A stretch of 64,000 bases of DNA from NCBI GenBank assembly GCA_009701575.1, contig WLJX01000002.1, positions 61,747 through 125,746 of the forward strand, given 5' to 3'. Source of the stretch: Actinomycetota bacterium. GTDB lineage: Bacteria > Actinomycetota > Actinomycetes > Nanopelagicales > Nanopelagicaceae. The notes beneath the pieces were generated by a model that ran no database searches, was not told the DNA's origin, and worked only from the letters and a program-made list of their open reading frames with translations. The stretch's first letter is position 1; each line of letters starts with the position of its first letter. Below are positions 31,825-42,372 of this stretch, in pieces. The translations under genes and the position numbers were made by a program.

Positions 31825-33501
31825 ATGAGCGCCGCACAAAATAACCTGAGTATTCAGGATGAAATAAGCGCGGCGATTCTCCAAGTTCTACGTGATGCGC
31901 ACTCTCAATTAAATTGCGAGATTCCAACTTCACTCACCTTGGATCGCCCTAAAAATCGCGACCATGGAGATTACGCAACCTCAATCGCACTTGCCTTAGC
32001 TAAAGCTTCTGGCTTAGCACCGCGCAAGATTGCTGAAATTATAGAAGCCGGTTTGAAGTCACGCGAAGATATCGCTGCAGTTGAAATTGCCGGTCCAGGA
32101 TTTGTAAATATAACTCTGGCGAAGAGCAGCCAAGGTGGCGTAATTGCAAATATTCTTTCAGCCGGCAAAACCTTTGGCCATGGAAGTAAATTAAGTGGCA
32201 CAGCAATTAATCTTGAGTTTATTAGTGCAAACCCAACAGGCCCGCTACATCTTGGTCACACTAGATGGGCTGCTGTGGGAGATGCGCTTGGCAGGGTTTT
32301 GTCGGCCGCTGGCGCAAAAGTAACTCGCGAGTTTTATATTAATGATCGTGGCGTTCAGATGGATAAATTTGGTGCCTCACTTCAAGCCGCGGCGCTCGGT
32401 CAACCTCGCCCAGAAGATGGTTATCACGGTGCATATATCGATGACTTAGCAACCGAGATAGTTTCGATTAATCCAGATATCTTAAAGTTAACCGGTGAAG
32501 CGCAAACTTTTGCCTTCCGTGATTTAGGTTATCGACTTCAACTTGCCCAGCAACAAGGCGTATTAGAAAAGTTTGGAACCCACTTCGAAGTCTGGTTCTC
32601 AGAGAAGAGTTTGTACGACAATAATTTCTTTGCCCATTGCCAAGAAGTATTAAAAGCTAAGGGCCATGTCTTTGAATTAGATGGTGCAATTTGGTTGCGT
32701 ACAACAGATTTCGGTGATGATAAAGATCGCGTGATGGTGAAGTCCGATGGTTCAATGGCTTACTTCGCATCAGATTCGGCTTACTACATCTCAAAGCGCG
32801 AACGCGGATTTGATGTTTGTATCTATATGTTGGGCGCAGATCACCATGGATATACCGGTCGATTGAAAGCACTTGCCGCATGTAATGGCGATGATCCGGA
32901 ATATAACGTTGATGTATTAATAGGTCAGATGGTAAAAATTATGGAGGGCGGAGAAGAGGTAAAACTCTCTAAGCGCGCCGGCACAATAATTACCCTTGAA
33001 GAACTTGTTGAAAAAGTTGGCGTTGATGCTGCTAGATATACCTTGATTCGCTATCCAGTAGATACGCCAATGGTTATGGATGTTGACATACTTCGCAGCA
33101 GAACAAATGAGAACCCGGTTTATTACGTGCAATATGCGCATGCTCGAATTTGCGCAGTTCTTCGAAATGCCGAGGATGTCGGGATCAAATATGGCGCCGA
33201 TTTAATTCACCCAGAGTTGCTGGTGCACGAACGTGAACGTGAACTTATCGGTGCACTTGGCGAGTTTCCAAGAGTTGTTGCTGGTGCCGCAGAACTTCGT
33301 GAACCACATCGCGTTGCGAGATATGTTGAAGAACTTGCCGGTGTTTACCACCGCTTCTACTCTGATTGTCGCGTGCTGCCGTTGGGTGATGAAACTCCAA
33401 GCGAGCTTCATAGCGCCCGCGCTACCTTATGTTCTGCAACCGCACAGGTGATTGCAAATGGCCTGGAACTACTCGGTGTTAGCGCACCAGAAAAGATGTA
33501 A
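31825..33501 (+). CDS. argS: Arginyl-tRNA synthetase
   Basis: 'EFISANPTGPLHLGHTRWAAVGDALGRVL', 'VKLSKRAGTIITLEELVE'. Confidence 0.99.
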   Translation: MSAAQNNLSIQDEISAAILQVLRDAHSQLNCEIPTSLTLDRPKNRDHGDYATSIALALAKASGLAPRKIAEIIEAGLKSREDIAAVEIAGPGFVNITLAKSSQGGVIANILSAGKTFGHGSKLSGTAINLEFISANPTGPLHLGHTRWAAVGDALGRVLSAAGAKVTREFYINDRGVQMDKFGASLQAAALGQPRPEDGYHGAYIDDLATEIVSINPDILKLTGEAQTFAFRDLGYRLQLAQQQGVLEKFGTHFEVWFSEKSLYDNNFFAHCQEVLKAKGHVFELDGAIWLRTTDFGDDKDRVMVKSDGSMAYFASDSAYYISKRERGFDVCIYMLGADHHGYTGRLKALAACNGDDPEYNVDVLIGQMVKIMEGGEEVKLSKRAGTIITLEELVEKVGVDAARYTLIRYPVDTPMVMDVDILRSRTNENPVYYVQYAHARICAVLRNAEDVGIKYGADLIHPELLVHERERELIGALGEFPRVVAGAAELREPHRVARYVEELAGVYHRFYSDCRVLPLGDETPSELHSARATLCSATAQVIANGLELLGVSAPEKM

Positions 33502-33504
33502 GTC

Positions 33505-34857
33505 ATGAATTTCTTACCTGATGTCTTTTCAATTAATTCTGCTGTTGTGTCGGGGGAGTTAGTTATTGGTGGCTGCAAATCAACTTCACTTGCTAAAGAA
33601 TTTGGAACTCCACTTTTTGTTATAGATGAAGGTGATTTTAAATCTCGTATAAACGGTTGGAAAACTGCACTTGATAAGAATCTCGGATCAAGCGCTGGAC
33701 AAGTTTATTACGCCTCTAAATCTTTTCTATCCGTTGAAGTTGCAAAGTGGATTGATGAGGCCGGGATTGGAATAGATGTTTGCACCGGAGGCGAACTTGC
33801 AGTTGCGCTAGCCGCTAAATTTCCAGCAGATCGCATTGAAGTTCACGGTAACAATAAATCTGAGGCGGAGATTGCAAAGGCAATCAGCGTTGGCGTTGCA
33901 AAGATTGTTGTTGATTCAATGCAGGAAATCGAACGAGTTAATCGCTTAGCTAAAGCGGCTGGCAAGGTTCAGAAAGTCTTTCTGCGAATAACTCCGGGAG
34001 TAGAAGCCCATACTCATGAAGCAATCTCAACAGCACATGAAGATGTGAAATTTGGATTCTCCATCGCGAGTGGTTCTGCATGGAAAGCGATTTCCGAAGT
34101 TGAAGCCGCAGCGAATCTTTCACTCGAAGGCTTGCACTGTCATATCGGTTCACAAATCTTTGAAAACGAGGGATTCATTCTTGCAACATCGCGTTTGATT
34201 GAACTTGCAGCTAAGTTCCGCGACCAATTTAATCGAGAACTTTCAGAGCTAGATGTAGGCGGTGGATATGGAATTGCTTATGTTGATGGTGAAATAACTT
34301 TCGATCCAGATAAAGCGATGTCCGCACTGGCTGATTTAGTTAAGAGTCAATGTGCAAAATATTCGATAAAAGTCCCAACTATTTCAATTGAACCTGGTCG
34401 TGCTATTTCTGGTCCAACGACCACAACTCTTTATGAAGTAGGAACGACTAAAGATGTAGTCCTCGATGGTGGAAAGACCCGTCGATATATCGCTGTCGAT
34501 GGTGGCATGAGCGATAACGTAAGACCGGCGCTTTATGGCGCAAAATATTCCGCCATTCTTGCGAATCGCACATCAACAACTGCGCCAGTAGATTCCCGGC
34601 TCGTTGGAAAGCATTGCGAATCGGGCGACATTATTATTCGAGAAATAGGACTGCCTGCAGATATTGCTCCTGGGGATTTAATCGCGATTCCCGCAACCGG
34701 GGCTTATGGCCGAAGTATGGCTAGCAATTACAACCACATGTTGAAGCCAGCTGTTATTGCTGTTGCAAATGGCAGCGCCCGCGTAATTTTACGCCGCGAG
34801 GTCGAGGCTGATTTATTGGCCCTTGATGTAGTCGAGGCTCCCCGAACTATTAATTAG
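33505..34857 (+). CDS. lysA: Diaminopimelate decarboxylase
   Basis: 'VYYASKSFLSVEVAKWI', 'EVHGNNKSEAEI', 'EGLHCHIGSQIF', 'EPGRAI'. Confidence 0.98.
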   Translation: MNFLPDVFSINSAVVSGELVIGGCKSTSLAKEFGTPLFVIDEGDFKSRINGWKTALDKNLGSSAGQVYYASKSFLSVEVAKWIDEAGIGIDVCTGGELAVALAAKFPADRIEVHGNNKSEAEIAKAISVGVAKIVVDSMQEIERVNRLAKAAGKVQKVFLRITPGVEAHTHEAISTAHEDVKFGFSIASGSAWKAISEVEAAANLSLEGLHCHIGSQIFENEGFILATSRLIELAAKFRDQFNRELSELDVGGGYGIAYVDGEITFDPDKAMSALADLVKSQCAKYSIKVPTISIEPGRAISGPTTTTLYEVGTTKDVVLDGGKTRRYIAVDGGMSDNVRPALYGAKYSAILANRTSTTAPVDSRLVGKHCESGDIIIREIGLPADIAPGDLIAIPATGAYGRSMASNYNHMLKPAVIAVANGSARVILRREVEADLLALDVVEAPRTIN

Positions 34858-34912
34858 GAAAGCGGACATAAATAGCGTTCGGCTTGAGCAAAAAATAGGG
34901 GAGAATAGCCTA

Positions 34913-36202
34913 ATGAATTCGCAGAAAACTCTTCGCGTCGGCATGCTCGGCTGCGGCGTTGTTGGCAGCGAAGTCGCACGTCTAATTGTTGCAAACCAAT
35001 CTGACCTAACTGCAAGATCTGGTGCGAAATTAGAGCTTGTGAAAATCGGCGTTCGTAATTTAACAAGAGCAAACGTTGCGAAAGAATTGCTGACAACTGA
35101 TCTTGAATCAATTGTTAAAGATACAAATATTGATTTAATAATAGAAGTTATTGGTGGCATTGAACCTGCCAAATCACTAATTCTAGAAGCGTTTAAGAAT
35201 GGTAAGTCCGTTGTAACTGCGAATAAAGCACTCCTGGCAAAGCATGGTGGCGAACTATTTGCTGCTGCAGATAAGGGCGGTGTGGATCTTTATTATGAAG
35301 CTTCAGTTGCTGGCGCAATTCCAATTCTGCGCCCACTTCGCGAATCACTTGTTGGCGATCATGTACAACGAGTAATGGGAATTGTTAATGGAACAACTAA
35401 TTTTATTCTGACCAAAATGGATGAATCAGGTGCGGCATTTGCCGATGCACTCGCGGAAGCACAGGCTCTGGGATTTGCCGAGGCAGACCCAACTGCTGAT
35501 GTCGAAGGATTTGATGCTGCTGCAAAGGCGGCAATCTTGGCCGGCCTCGCTTTTCACTCGCGCGTGACTGATGCTGATGTATTTCGCGAAGGAATCACAA
35601 AAATAACTGACACTGATGTTGCGGTTGCAAAGTCGCTAGATTTAGTTGTTAAGTTATTGGCAATCGCTGAGTTAACAAGTGATGGCAAGATAAGTGTTCG
35701 CGTTCATCCAACTCTGATTTCTCGCAGCCATCCACTAGCCGCCGTTCGCGAAGCCTTCAATGCAGTGTTCGTTGAATCTGAATCTGCCGGCGCAATGATG
35801 TTCTATGGTCGTGGCGCAGGTGGCGCACCAACTGCATCAGCAATTCTTGGAGACTTAGTAGCTGTTGCTAGACATCGAGTAAGTGGGGGCCTTGGTCCAC
35901 GTGAAAGTGATTATGCGGATCTAGGAATTGCGCCAATGGGATCAACTAAAACTCGCTATTTGATTCGGTTAGATGTAGCAGATCGCCCAGGTGTACTTGC
36001 AGCTGTCGCACAAACATTCGCAAAGCATGAGGTTTCAATTCAAACAGTTCGCCAGACTGGCCGCGGCGATGCTGCAGAATTAATTGTTATGACCCACAAA
36101 GCTACAGATGCAGCACTTGCTTCAACCGTTTCTGATTTACAGAGCCTTGATGCAGTTAAAGATGTTGCAAGTGTTATTCGAGTTGAGGGTATGGGCGCAT
36201 GA
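34913..36202 (+). CDS. hom: Homoserine dehydrogenase
   Basis: '[17 protein letters not shown]', '[16 protein letters not shown]', '[20 protein letters not shown]', C-terminal ACT. Confidence 0.98.
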   Translation: MNSQKTLRVGMLGCGVVGSEVARLIVANQSDLTARSGAKLELVKIGVRNLTRANVAKELLTTDLESIVKDTNIDLIIEVIGGIEPAKSLILEAFKNGKSVVTANKALLAKHGGELFAAADKGGVDLYYEASVAGAIPILRPLRESLVGDHVQRVMGIVNGTTNFILTKMDESGAAFADALAEAQALGFAEADPTADVEGFDAAAKAAILAGLAFHSRVTDADVFREGITKITDTDVAVAKSLDLVVKLLAIAELTSDGKISVRVHPTLISRSHPLAAVREAFNAVFVESESAGAMMFYGRGAGGAPTASAILGDLVAVARHRVSGGLGPRESDYADLGIAPMGSTKTRYLIRLDVADRPGVLAAVAQTFAKHEVSIQTVRQTGRGDAAELIVMTHKATDAALASTVSDLQSLDAVKDVASVIRVEGMGA

Positions 36203-37278
36203 GTATTTTTAAGAAAAAAGGCGCACATCAATGGCGCGGTGTAATTGAAGAATATCGCCATCGCTTACCCGTTTCTTCCAAGACTCCTGTAGTTTCACTT
36301 CGCGAAGGCGGAACGCCACTGGTATCCGCATGTGTTTTATCTGCAATGTTAGATAACGATGTTTGGTTAAAAGTTGAAGGTGTAAATCCAACTGGTTCCT
36401 TTAAAGATCGCGGCATGACAATGGCCATTTCTAAAGCGGCAGAAGCTGGTGCCAAAGCTGTTATCTGTGCATCGACCGGAAATACTTCAGCGAGTGCTGC
36501 GGCATATGCAACTAAAGCCGGAATGCGCCCAGTTGTTTTAGTTCCCGAAGGCAAAATTGCAATGGGAAAACTTGCCCAAGCAATTGCGCACGGCGCAACA
36601 CTTCTTCAAGTAGATGGCAACTTTGATGATTGTTTAAATCTGGCTCGTGAGCTATCGGAGAAATATCCAGTCGCACTTGTTAACTCTGTAAATCCATATC
36701 GTATTGATGGACAGAAGACTGCAAGTTTTGAAGTGGTAGATATGTTGGGAGATGCTCCTGATCTGCACGTGCTTCCAGTTGGAAATGCTGGAAATATCAC
36801 TGCATATTGGATGGGCTACAAAGAGTATTTTAAAGATGGAATTGCTAAACAGTTGCCACAAATGTGGGGCTTTCAAGCAGCCGGTTCAGCACCAATTGTT
36901 CTTGGTGAAGTAGTTAAGAATCCAGACACAATTGCAACTGCAATTCGGATTGGAAATCCCGCATCATGGCAACAAGCTATTGAAGCGCGTGATTCATCTG
37001 GTGGCTTAATTGATTCAGTAACTGATGAAGAGATTCTTGCGGCATACCGTTTAGTCGCTGCTAAAGAAGGAGTCTTTGTTGAACCTTCTAGCGCTGCGGG
37101 AATTGCGGGGCTAATCAAGAAGCAGAGCCAAGGAAAGTTACCTAAAGATAAGCGAATTGTTATTACTGTTACAGGCAATGGTTTGAAAGATGTTGGCTGG
37201 ATTTTGGATCATGCCGAAGCGCCAACTGTTATTCCAGTTGATGTTAAGCGCGCAGCAGAAGCGATTGGACTTGCATAA
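36199..37278 (+). CDS. thrC: Threonine synthase
   Basis: '[25 protein letters not shown]', '[15 protein letters not shown]'; overlaps hom. Confidence 0.98.
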   Translation: MSIFKKKGAHQWRGVIEEYRHRLPVSSKTPVVSLREGGTPLVSACVLSAMLDNDVWLKVEGVNPTGSFKDRGMTMAISKAAEAGAKAVICASTGNTSASAAAYATKAGMRPVVLVPEGKIAMGKLAQAIAHGATLLQVDGNFDDCLNLARELSEKYPVALVNSVNPYRIDGQKTASFEVVDMLGDAPDLHVLPVGNAGNITAYWMGYKEYFKDGIAKQLPQMWGFQAAGSAPIVLGEVVKNPDTIATAIRIGNPASWQQAIEARDSSGGLIDSVTDEEILAAYRLVAAKEGVFVEPSSAAGIAGLIKKQSQGKLPKDKRIVITVTGNGLKDVGWILDHAEAPTVIPVDVKRAAEAIGLA

Positions 37279-38198
37279 TGGCATCAGTTAAAGCTCGCCT
37301 AACTTTCAAAGCCACAATGGCGCAGGTAAGTGTGCCTGCCACAAGTGCAAATCTTGGGCCTGGCTTTGACACTCTTGGTCTTGCGCTTGATCTACGCGAT
37401 CGTTATGCCGCACAAGTTTTAGATGATGCAACATTCGACGTTGATGTTTCGGGTGAGGGCAGTGCAGATGTTAAGAAAGATAAGAACAATTTAGTTATTA
37501 AGGCGATGTTGCACGGCTTTGAACATATGGGGCAGAAGCCAAAGGGAATCGCACTTCGGCAATTAAATGTAATTCCTCATGGTCGTGGGCTCGGCTCTTC
37601 GGCTGCAGCAATCGTTGGTGGGTTGTCACTTGCACGCGCCTTAGTTCTAGGCGGCGACCAGTTAATGACAACTGATGAAATGATTGCACTCGGAACAGAA
37701 CTTGAAGGACATCCAGACAATATTGCTGCGGCTGTTTTAGGCAGTGCAACTATTGCGTGGACTGAACATAACGTGGGCCGTGGAGTTAGCATCAAAGTTA
37801 ACCCAAAGATTAAGGCTCTGCTCTTTATTCCAGAGAGCCATCTTGCAACTGCAAAAGCACGTAAATTATTACCAGAAACTATTCCGCACCAAGATGCAGT
37901 ACTAAATGCATCACGTGCAGCGTTATTGGTTCATGCAATTGAATCGCGTCCAGATCTATTGTTAGAAGCAACTGAAGATTTGTTGCACCAAAATTACCGC
38001 GCTGAAGCGATGCCAAAATCAATGGCACTTGTAACTAAACTTCGCGCCGCTGGTGTTCCTGCAATGATCTCGGGAGCGGGCCCATCTGTTCTAGTGCTTC
38101 ACACACTGGATGACCTTGAGGTAGAAGCAGTAATAAAGGTAGGGGCCGGCTCATTTACCGCTCAAAAATTGGGCATTTCAACACACGGAGCCGAGTAG
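37278..38198 (+). CDS. thrB: Homoserine kinase
   Basis: 'VSVPATSANLGPGFDTLGLALDL', 'PHGRGLGSSAAAIVGGL', 'AMISGAGPSVLVL'. Confidence 0.98.
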   Translation: MASVKARLTFKATMAQVSVPATSANLGPGFDTLGLALDLRDRYAAQVLDDATFDVDVSGEGSADVKKDKNNLVIKAMLHGFEHMGQKPKGIALRQLNVIPHGRGLGSSAAAIVGGLSLARALVLGGDQLMTTDEMIALGTELEGHPDNIAAAVLGSATIAWTEHNVGRGVSIKVNPKIKALLFIPESHLATAKARKLLPETIPHQDAVLNASRAALLVHAIESRPDLLLEATEDLLHQNYRAEAMPKSMALVTKLRAAGVPAMISGAGPSVLVLHTLDDLEVEAVIKVGAGSFTAQKLGISTHGAE

Positions 38199-38352
38199 CC
38201 AGAATTTTGCCCAAGGATGAGGGCATATGCTAAGTTTTCCCTTATCTGGTAGCCGAGAAATCGTCGGTAAGTAAATCTAGATAATCAATTAATTCGCTAA
38301 ATTAAAACACTTTCCTTTAGCGCAAACACAGAAATGAAAAAGTAAAAAATAT

Positions 38353-39987
38353 ATGGCAACTACAAAAGCTACTGCAAAAGAATCTGGCGAACTTTCAGCG
38401 ATGCTCCTTCCTGAGCTAAAGAAAGTTGCAGGCCAACTAGGCATCGAAGATGCCACATCAATGAAGAAACCTGACTTGGTTCAGGCAATTGGTGATCTTC
38501 AAGCAGCAAATCGCGATGCCGCAAAGGCCGAACGCGAAGCACGTCGCGCAGAACGCGATGCCCGCCGAAAAGGTGGAAATAAAAATTCAAATAACAACAG
38601 CAATAACAATAATCAGAACGATTCAGATGATGGTGAGAACCAAGGTTCTAACCCAAATGATGCTTCTGATGCTGATGTGAATAAGAAGGAATGGACTGGC
38701 GCCGGAAATAACAACCGCAATGACCGCCACAATAATCGCCGTGACCGTGGAGATCGAAATGATCGTGGAGATCGCAATAATCGATTCCGTGACCGCGGAA
38801 ATCGTGAAGAGCGCGAAATAGTTATTTCGGAAGATGATGTCCTACTTCCAGTTGGTGGCCTCCTAGATATTCTCGAAAATTATGCATTCATTCGCACCGG
38901 TGGCTATTTAGCTAGCCCAAATGACGTTTACGTTTCTTTGCAGCAGGTTCGTCGTTACGGACTTCGTAAGGGCGATGTAATTACAGGTTCGGTTCGCCAA
39001 CCACATGAGGGTGAACGTAAAGAGAAGTTCAACGCACTTGTGCGAGTAGAAACTGTCAATGGCGCAGATCCTGAGAGTTCAAAAGAGCGCGTGGAGTTTG
39101 CAAAATTAGTTCCGCTATATCCGCAGGAACGTCTGCGTTTAGAAACCGAACCAAACATTTTAACTACCCGAGTTATTGATTTAATTTCGCCAATTGGTAA
39201 GGGCCAACGTGGACTTATTGTTTCGCCACCAAAGGCTGGTAAGACAATGGTTCTGCAATCAATTGCGAATGCGATCACAACAAATAATCCTGAGTGTCAC
39301 TTAATGGTTGTTTTAGTTGATGAGCGCCCAGAAGAAGTTACAGATATGCAGCGTTCAATCAAGGGTGAAGTTATTGCTTCAACTTTCGATCGTCCTGCAG
39401 ATGACCACACTTCGGTTGCCGAACTAGCAATCGAGCGCGCAAAGCGTCTGGTTGAACTTGGCCACGATGTAGTTGTGCTTCTCGATTCAATCACTCGACT
39501 TGGTCGCGCTTACAACATCGCAGCTCCAGCATCAGGACGTATCTTGTCCGGTGGTGTGGATTCCGCAGCGCTCTATCCACCAAAGAAATTCTTCGGAGCA
39601 GCACGTAACGTTGAAAACGGTGGCTCACTAACTATTCTTGCAACCGCCCTGATTGATACTGGATCGAAGATGGATGAAGTTATCTTCGAAGAGTTTAAGG
39701 GAACTGGAAACATGGAACTTATCTTGAACCGTAAATTTGCAGATAAGCGCATCTTCCCAGCTGTTGATGTTGTCGCATCTGGAACTCGTAAGGAAGAAAT
39801 CCTTATGGGAACTGAAGAGTTAAATATTGTTTGGCGCCTGCGTCGCGTGCTTCATGCACTCGAACCACAACAAGCACTTGAACTTCTTCTTGAAAAGATG
39901 AAGGGCACTAAGTCGAATGTGGAGTTCTTGATGCAGATCCAGAAGACCACAACCTCTGAAGGTGGCACTTCCACCAACGGCAGCTAA
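38353..39987 (+). CDS. rho: Transcription termination factor Rho with Asn-rich N-terminal insertion
   Basis: '[27 protein letters not shown]', '[18 protein letters not shown]'; low-complexity [14 protein letters not shown] segment. Confidence 0.99.
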   Translation: MATTKATAKESGELSAMLLPELKKVAGQLGIEDATSMKKPDLVQAIGDLQAANRDAAKAEREARRAERDARRKGGNKNSNNNSNNNNQNDSDDGENQGSNPNDASDADVNKKEWTGAGNNNRNDRHNNRRDRGDRNDRGDRNNRFRDRGNREEREIVISEDDVLLPVGGLLDILENYAFIRTGGYLASPNDVYVSLQQVRRYGLRKGDVITGSVRQPHEGERKEKFNALVRVETVNGADPESSKERVEFAKLVPLYPQERLRLETEPNILTTRVIDLISPIGKGQRGLIVSPPKAGKTMVLQSIANAITTNNPECHLMVVLVDERPEEVTDMQRSIKGEVIASTFDRPADDHTSVAELAIERAKRLVELGHDVVVLLDSITRLGRAYNIAAPASGRILSGGVDSAALYPPKKFFGAARNVENGGSLTILATALIDTGSKMDEVIFEEFKGTGNMELILNRKFADKRIFPAVDVVASGTRKEEILMGTEELNIVWRLRRVLHALEPQQALELLLEKMKGTKSNVEFLMQIQKTTTSEGGTSTNGS

Positions 39988-40045
39988 GGCCAAATTTCAG
40001 GCAATTTCAGAAATATGGCCCCGTCGGGCTATCCTTCAACCTCGC

Positions 40046-40074
40046 ACTGGTTCACGGTTAATAACCGATCCAGT
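40046..40074 (+). promoter_or_regulatory. Two-part hairpin in the rpmE (bL31) leader, candidate autoregulatory element
   Basis: ACTGG-TTCA-CGGTT-AAT-AACCG-AT-CCAGT, 20 bp upstream of the rpmE start. Confidence 0.5.
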
Positions 40075-40094
40075 CAAAACCTAGGAGATACGAA

Positions 40095-40310
40095 ATGAAG
40101 AACGAGATTCACCCAAATTATTTAGAGACCACAGTTACTTGCGGTTGCGGTGAAGTTTTCACAACCCGCAGCACAAAAGAATCAGGTTCAATCTACGTCG
40201 AAGTTTGTTCAGTTTGCCACCCGTTCTACACCGGCAAGCAACGTATTCTCGATACTGGTGGCCGCGTAGCCAAGTTCGAAAAGCGCTTCGGAGCATCAAC
40301 AACTAACTAG
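40095..40310 (+). CDS. rpmE: 50S ribosomal protein bL31 (zinc-binding Cys form)
   Basis: '[28 protein letters not shown]...[17 protein letters not shown]'. Confidence 0.99.
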   Translation: MKNEIHPNYLETTVTCGCGEVFTTRSTKESGSIYVEVCSVCHPFYTGKQRILDTGGRVAKFEKRFGASTTN

Positions 40311-40320
40311 CTTTCTTAAG

Positions 40321-40366
40321 AGACCGCAACGTTTTCACTTCGCGTGAGAACGGGCGGTCTTTTTTA
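40321..40366 (+). terminator. Intrinsic terminator after rpmE
   Basis: AGACCGC...CGTTTTCAC-TTCGC-GTGAGAACG..GCGGTCT followed by TTTTTT. Confidence 0.93.
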
Positions 40367-40416
40367 TTTTATTATTGATTTGATTTCACCATTAAAAAGA
40401 ATTGGAGGAAGTAAAA

Positions 40417-41514
40417 ATGGCAGCAGATAAACCGACTGATCGTTTTGCATCCGTCCATGCACTTTTAGCGGAATACGATGTTCTAGAGAAAGAGATGGCA
40501 GATCCTTCAATTCACTCTGATCAAGGCAAAGCTCGCCAACTTGGAAAGCGTTATGCACATCTTGGCCCAGTAATCGCTGGATACCGCGCTTGGAAATCTG
40601 CAACTGAAGATTTAGCGGCAGGAAAAGAGATGGCAGCAGATGATGCAGATTTCGCATCCGAGATTCCCGCGCTAGAAGCAAAGTTACAAGAGACCGAAAC
40701 TTCACTAGAAGAGTTGTTGTTACCACGCGACCCTAATGACGACCGCGATGTTATTTTAGAAATCAAAGCCGGTGCAGGTGGCGATGAGTCAGCGCTATTC
40801 GCTGGCGATTTACTTCGTATGTATCAGAGATTTGCCGAGCGCCAAGGTTGGAAGACTGAAATTATTGATTACGCAGATTCTGAAATGGGCGGCTATAAAG
40901 AAATATCAATGGCCGTTAAATCTAAAGGCGTAGCCGAACCAGGTAAGTCGCCATACGCAAAGTTAAAGTTTGAAGGCGGTGTACATCGTGTGCAACGTGT
41001 TCCAGAAACTGAATCCCAAGGTCGAATTCATACATCTGCTGCCGGTGTTCTAATCCTTGCTGAAGCAGATGAAGTTGATGTAGAAATTCGCCAACAAGAT
41101 TTACGTATCGATGTTTATCGCTCATCAGGTCCAGGCGGCCAATCAGTTAATACAACGGACTCTGCAGTACGAATTACCCATATTCCTACTGGCGTTGTTG
41201 TCTCATGCCAGAATGAGAAATCACAATTACAGAATAAAGATTCTGCAATGCGAATCTTGCGCGCAAGACTTCTGGCCCATGCACAAGAGCAGGCTGATGC
41301 CGAAGCAATGGCAGCACGTAAATCGCAGGTTCGCACAGTTGATAGATCTGAGCGCATTCGTACCTATAACTTCCCAGAGAACCGCCTAAGTGATCACCGA
41401 GTTAACTTCAAATCGAATAACTTAGATGCAGTATTAAATGGCGATCTTGATCCAGTCATTGAAGCGTTGTTAGAAGCAGATAAGACCGCGAAATTGGCAT
41501 CAGGTGATCGTTAA
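40417..41514 (+). CDS. prfA: Peptide chain release factor 1 (start ATG 40417)
   Basis: '[23 protein letters not shown]', '[21 protein letters not shown]'; SD ggagg 40404. Confidence 0.99.
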   Translation: MAADKPTDRFASVHALLAEYDVLEKEMADPSIHSDQGKARQLGKRYAHLGPVIAGYRAWKSATEDLAAGKEMAADDADFASEIPALEAKLQETETSLEELLLPRDPNDDRDVILEIKAGAGGDESALFAGDLLRMYQRFAERQGWKTEIIDYADSEMGGYKEISMAVKSKGVAEPGKSPYAKLKFEGGVHRVQRVPETESQGRIHTSAAGVLILAEADEVDVEIRQQDLRIDVYRSSGPGGQSVNTTDSAVRITHIPTGVVVSCQNEKSQLQNKDSAMRILRARLLAHAQEQADAEAMAARKSQVRTVDRSERIRTYNFPENRLSDHRVNFKSNNLDAVLNGDLDPVIEALLEADKTAKLASGDR

Positions 41515-42352
41515 AGATTTATTGAAGTTGGGTAAAGACCAGCTTGCCACAAAAAATATTGCACCAGTTGAGGCCGAACTTTTGTTGGCACATGCACTTG
41601 GGGTTAATCGCATGGAACTCCATGGACGAGTAATTGATTTAGATGAAGAGCAAGTTGTCGAAACTAAAGAAATTTATAACCAGGCAATTGCGGAACGGCT
41701 AACTGGAAAACCAACGCAATACATTATTGGCAGCGCACCGTTTAGATATTTGGAATATGAAGTTGGCCCAGGTGTATTGATCCCGAGACCGGAAACTGAA
41801 AGTTTGGTAGATGAAGTCCTCCACCAGTTAAACACCTTTGCCGACCCAGTAAGTCTGGTTGATCTCGGTTCTGGTACTGGCGCAATTGCAATCTCAATCG
41901 CATCAGAAACTGCTGGCAAGAAAGTTGTTCACGTAATCGCAGTAGAAAAATCTGAAGAAGCGATTGTCTGGCTAGAGCGAAATATTGCAAAACACGATGT
42001 AAGTGTTCGCGTTGTGAAGAGCGATGTCACAACCGCACTTGAAGGAATCAAGTGTGATGTTGTTGTGGCCAATCCACCTTACCTGCCTGACGGTGCACAG
42101 ATTCCGCAGGAGTTAAATTTTGAACCGGTCGAAGCGCTTTTCGGTGGCCCAGCAAATGGGATGGTCGCCCCAAAGATCTTTATCGAAGCGGCTTCAAGGT
42201 TATTGAAACCTGGTGGATTATTCGCGGTCGAACATAATGAATTACAAGGGCCATTAATCGCAGCAGAATTGGCGACAGATTTCGAAACTATCGCGCTCCA
42301 TAATGATTTAACCGACCGCCCACGTTTCACAACGGCGCGCCGGAAAATCTAG
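41504..42352 (+). CDS. prmC: Release factor glutamine methyltransferase
   Basis: '[19 protein letters not shown]', 'VVANPPYLP'; overlaps prfA. Confidence 0.97.
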   Translation: MIVKDLLKLGKDQLATKNIAPVEAELLLAHALGVNRMELHGRVIDLDEEQVVETKEIYNQAIAERLTGKPTQYIIGSAPFRYLEYEVGPGVLIPRPETESLVDEVLHQLNTFADPVSLVDLGSGTGAIAISIASETAGKKVVHVIAVEKSEEAIVWLERNIAKHDVSVRVVKSDVTTALEGIKCDVVVANPPYLPDGAQIPQELNFEPVEALFGGPANGMVAPKIFIEAASRLLKPGGLFAVEHNELQGPLIAAELATDFETIALHNDLTDRPRFTTARRKI

Positions 42353-42372
42353 AGAGGCATTACTCTTTACCA

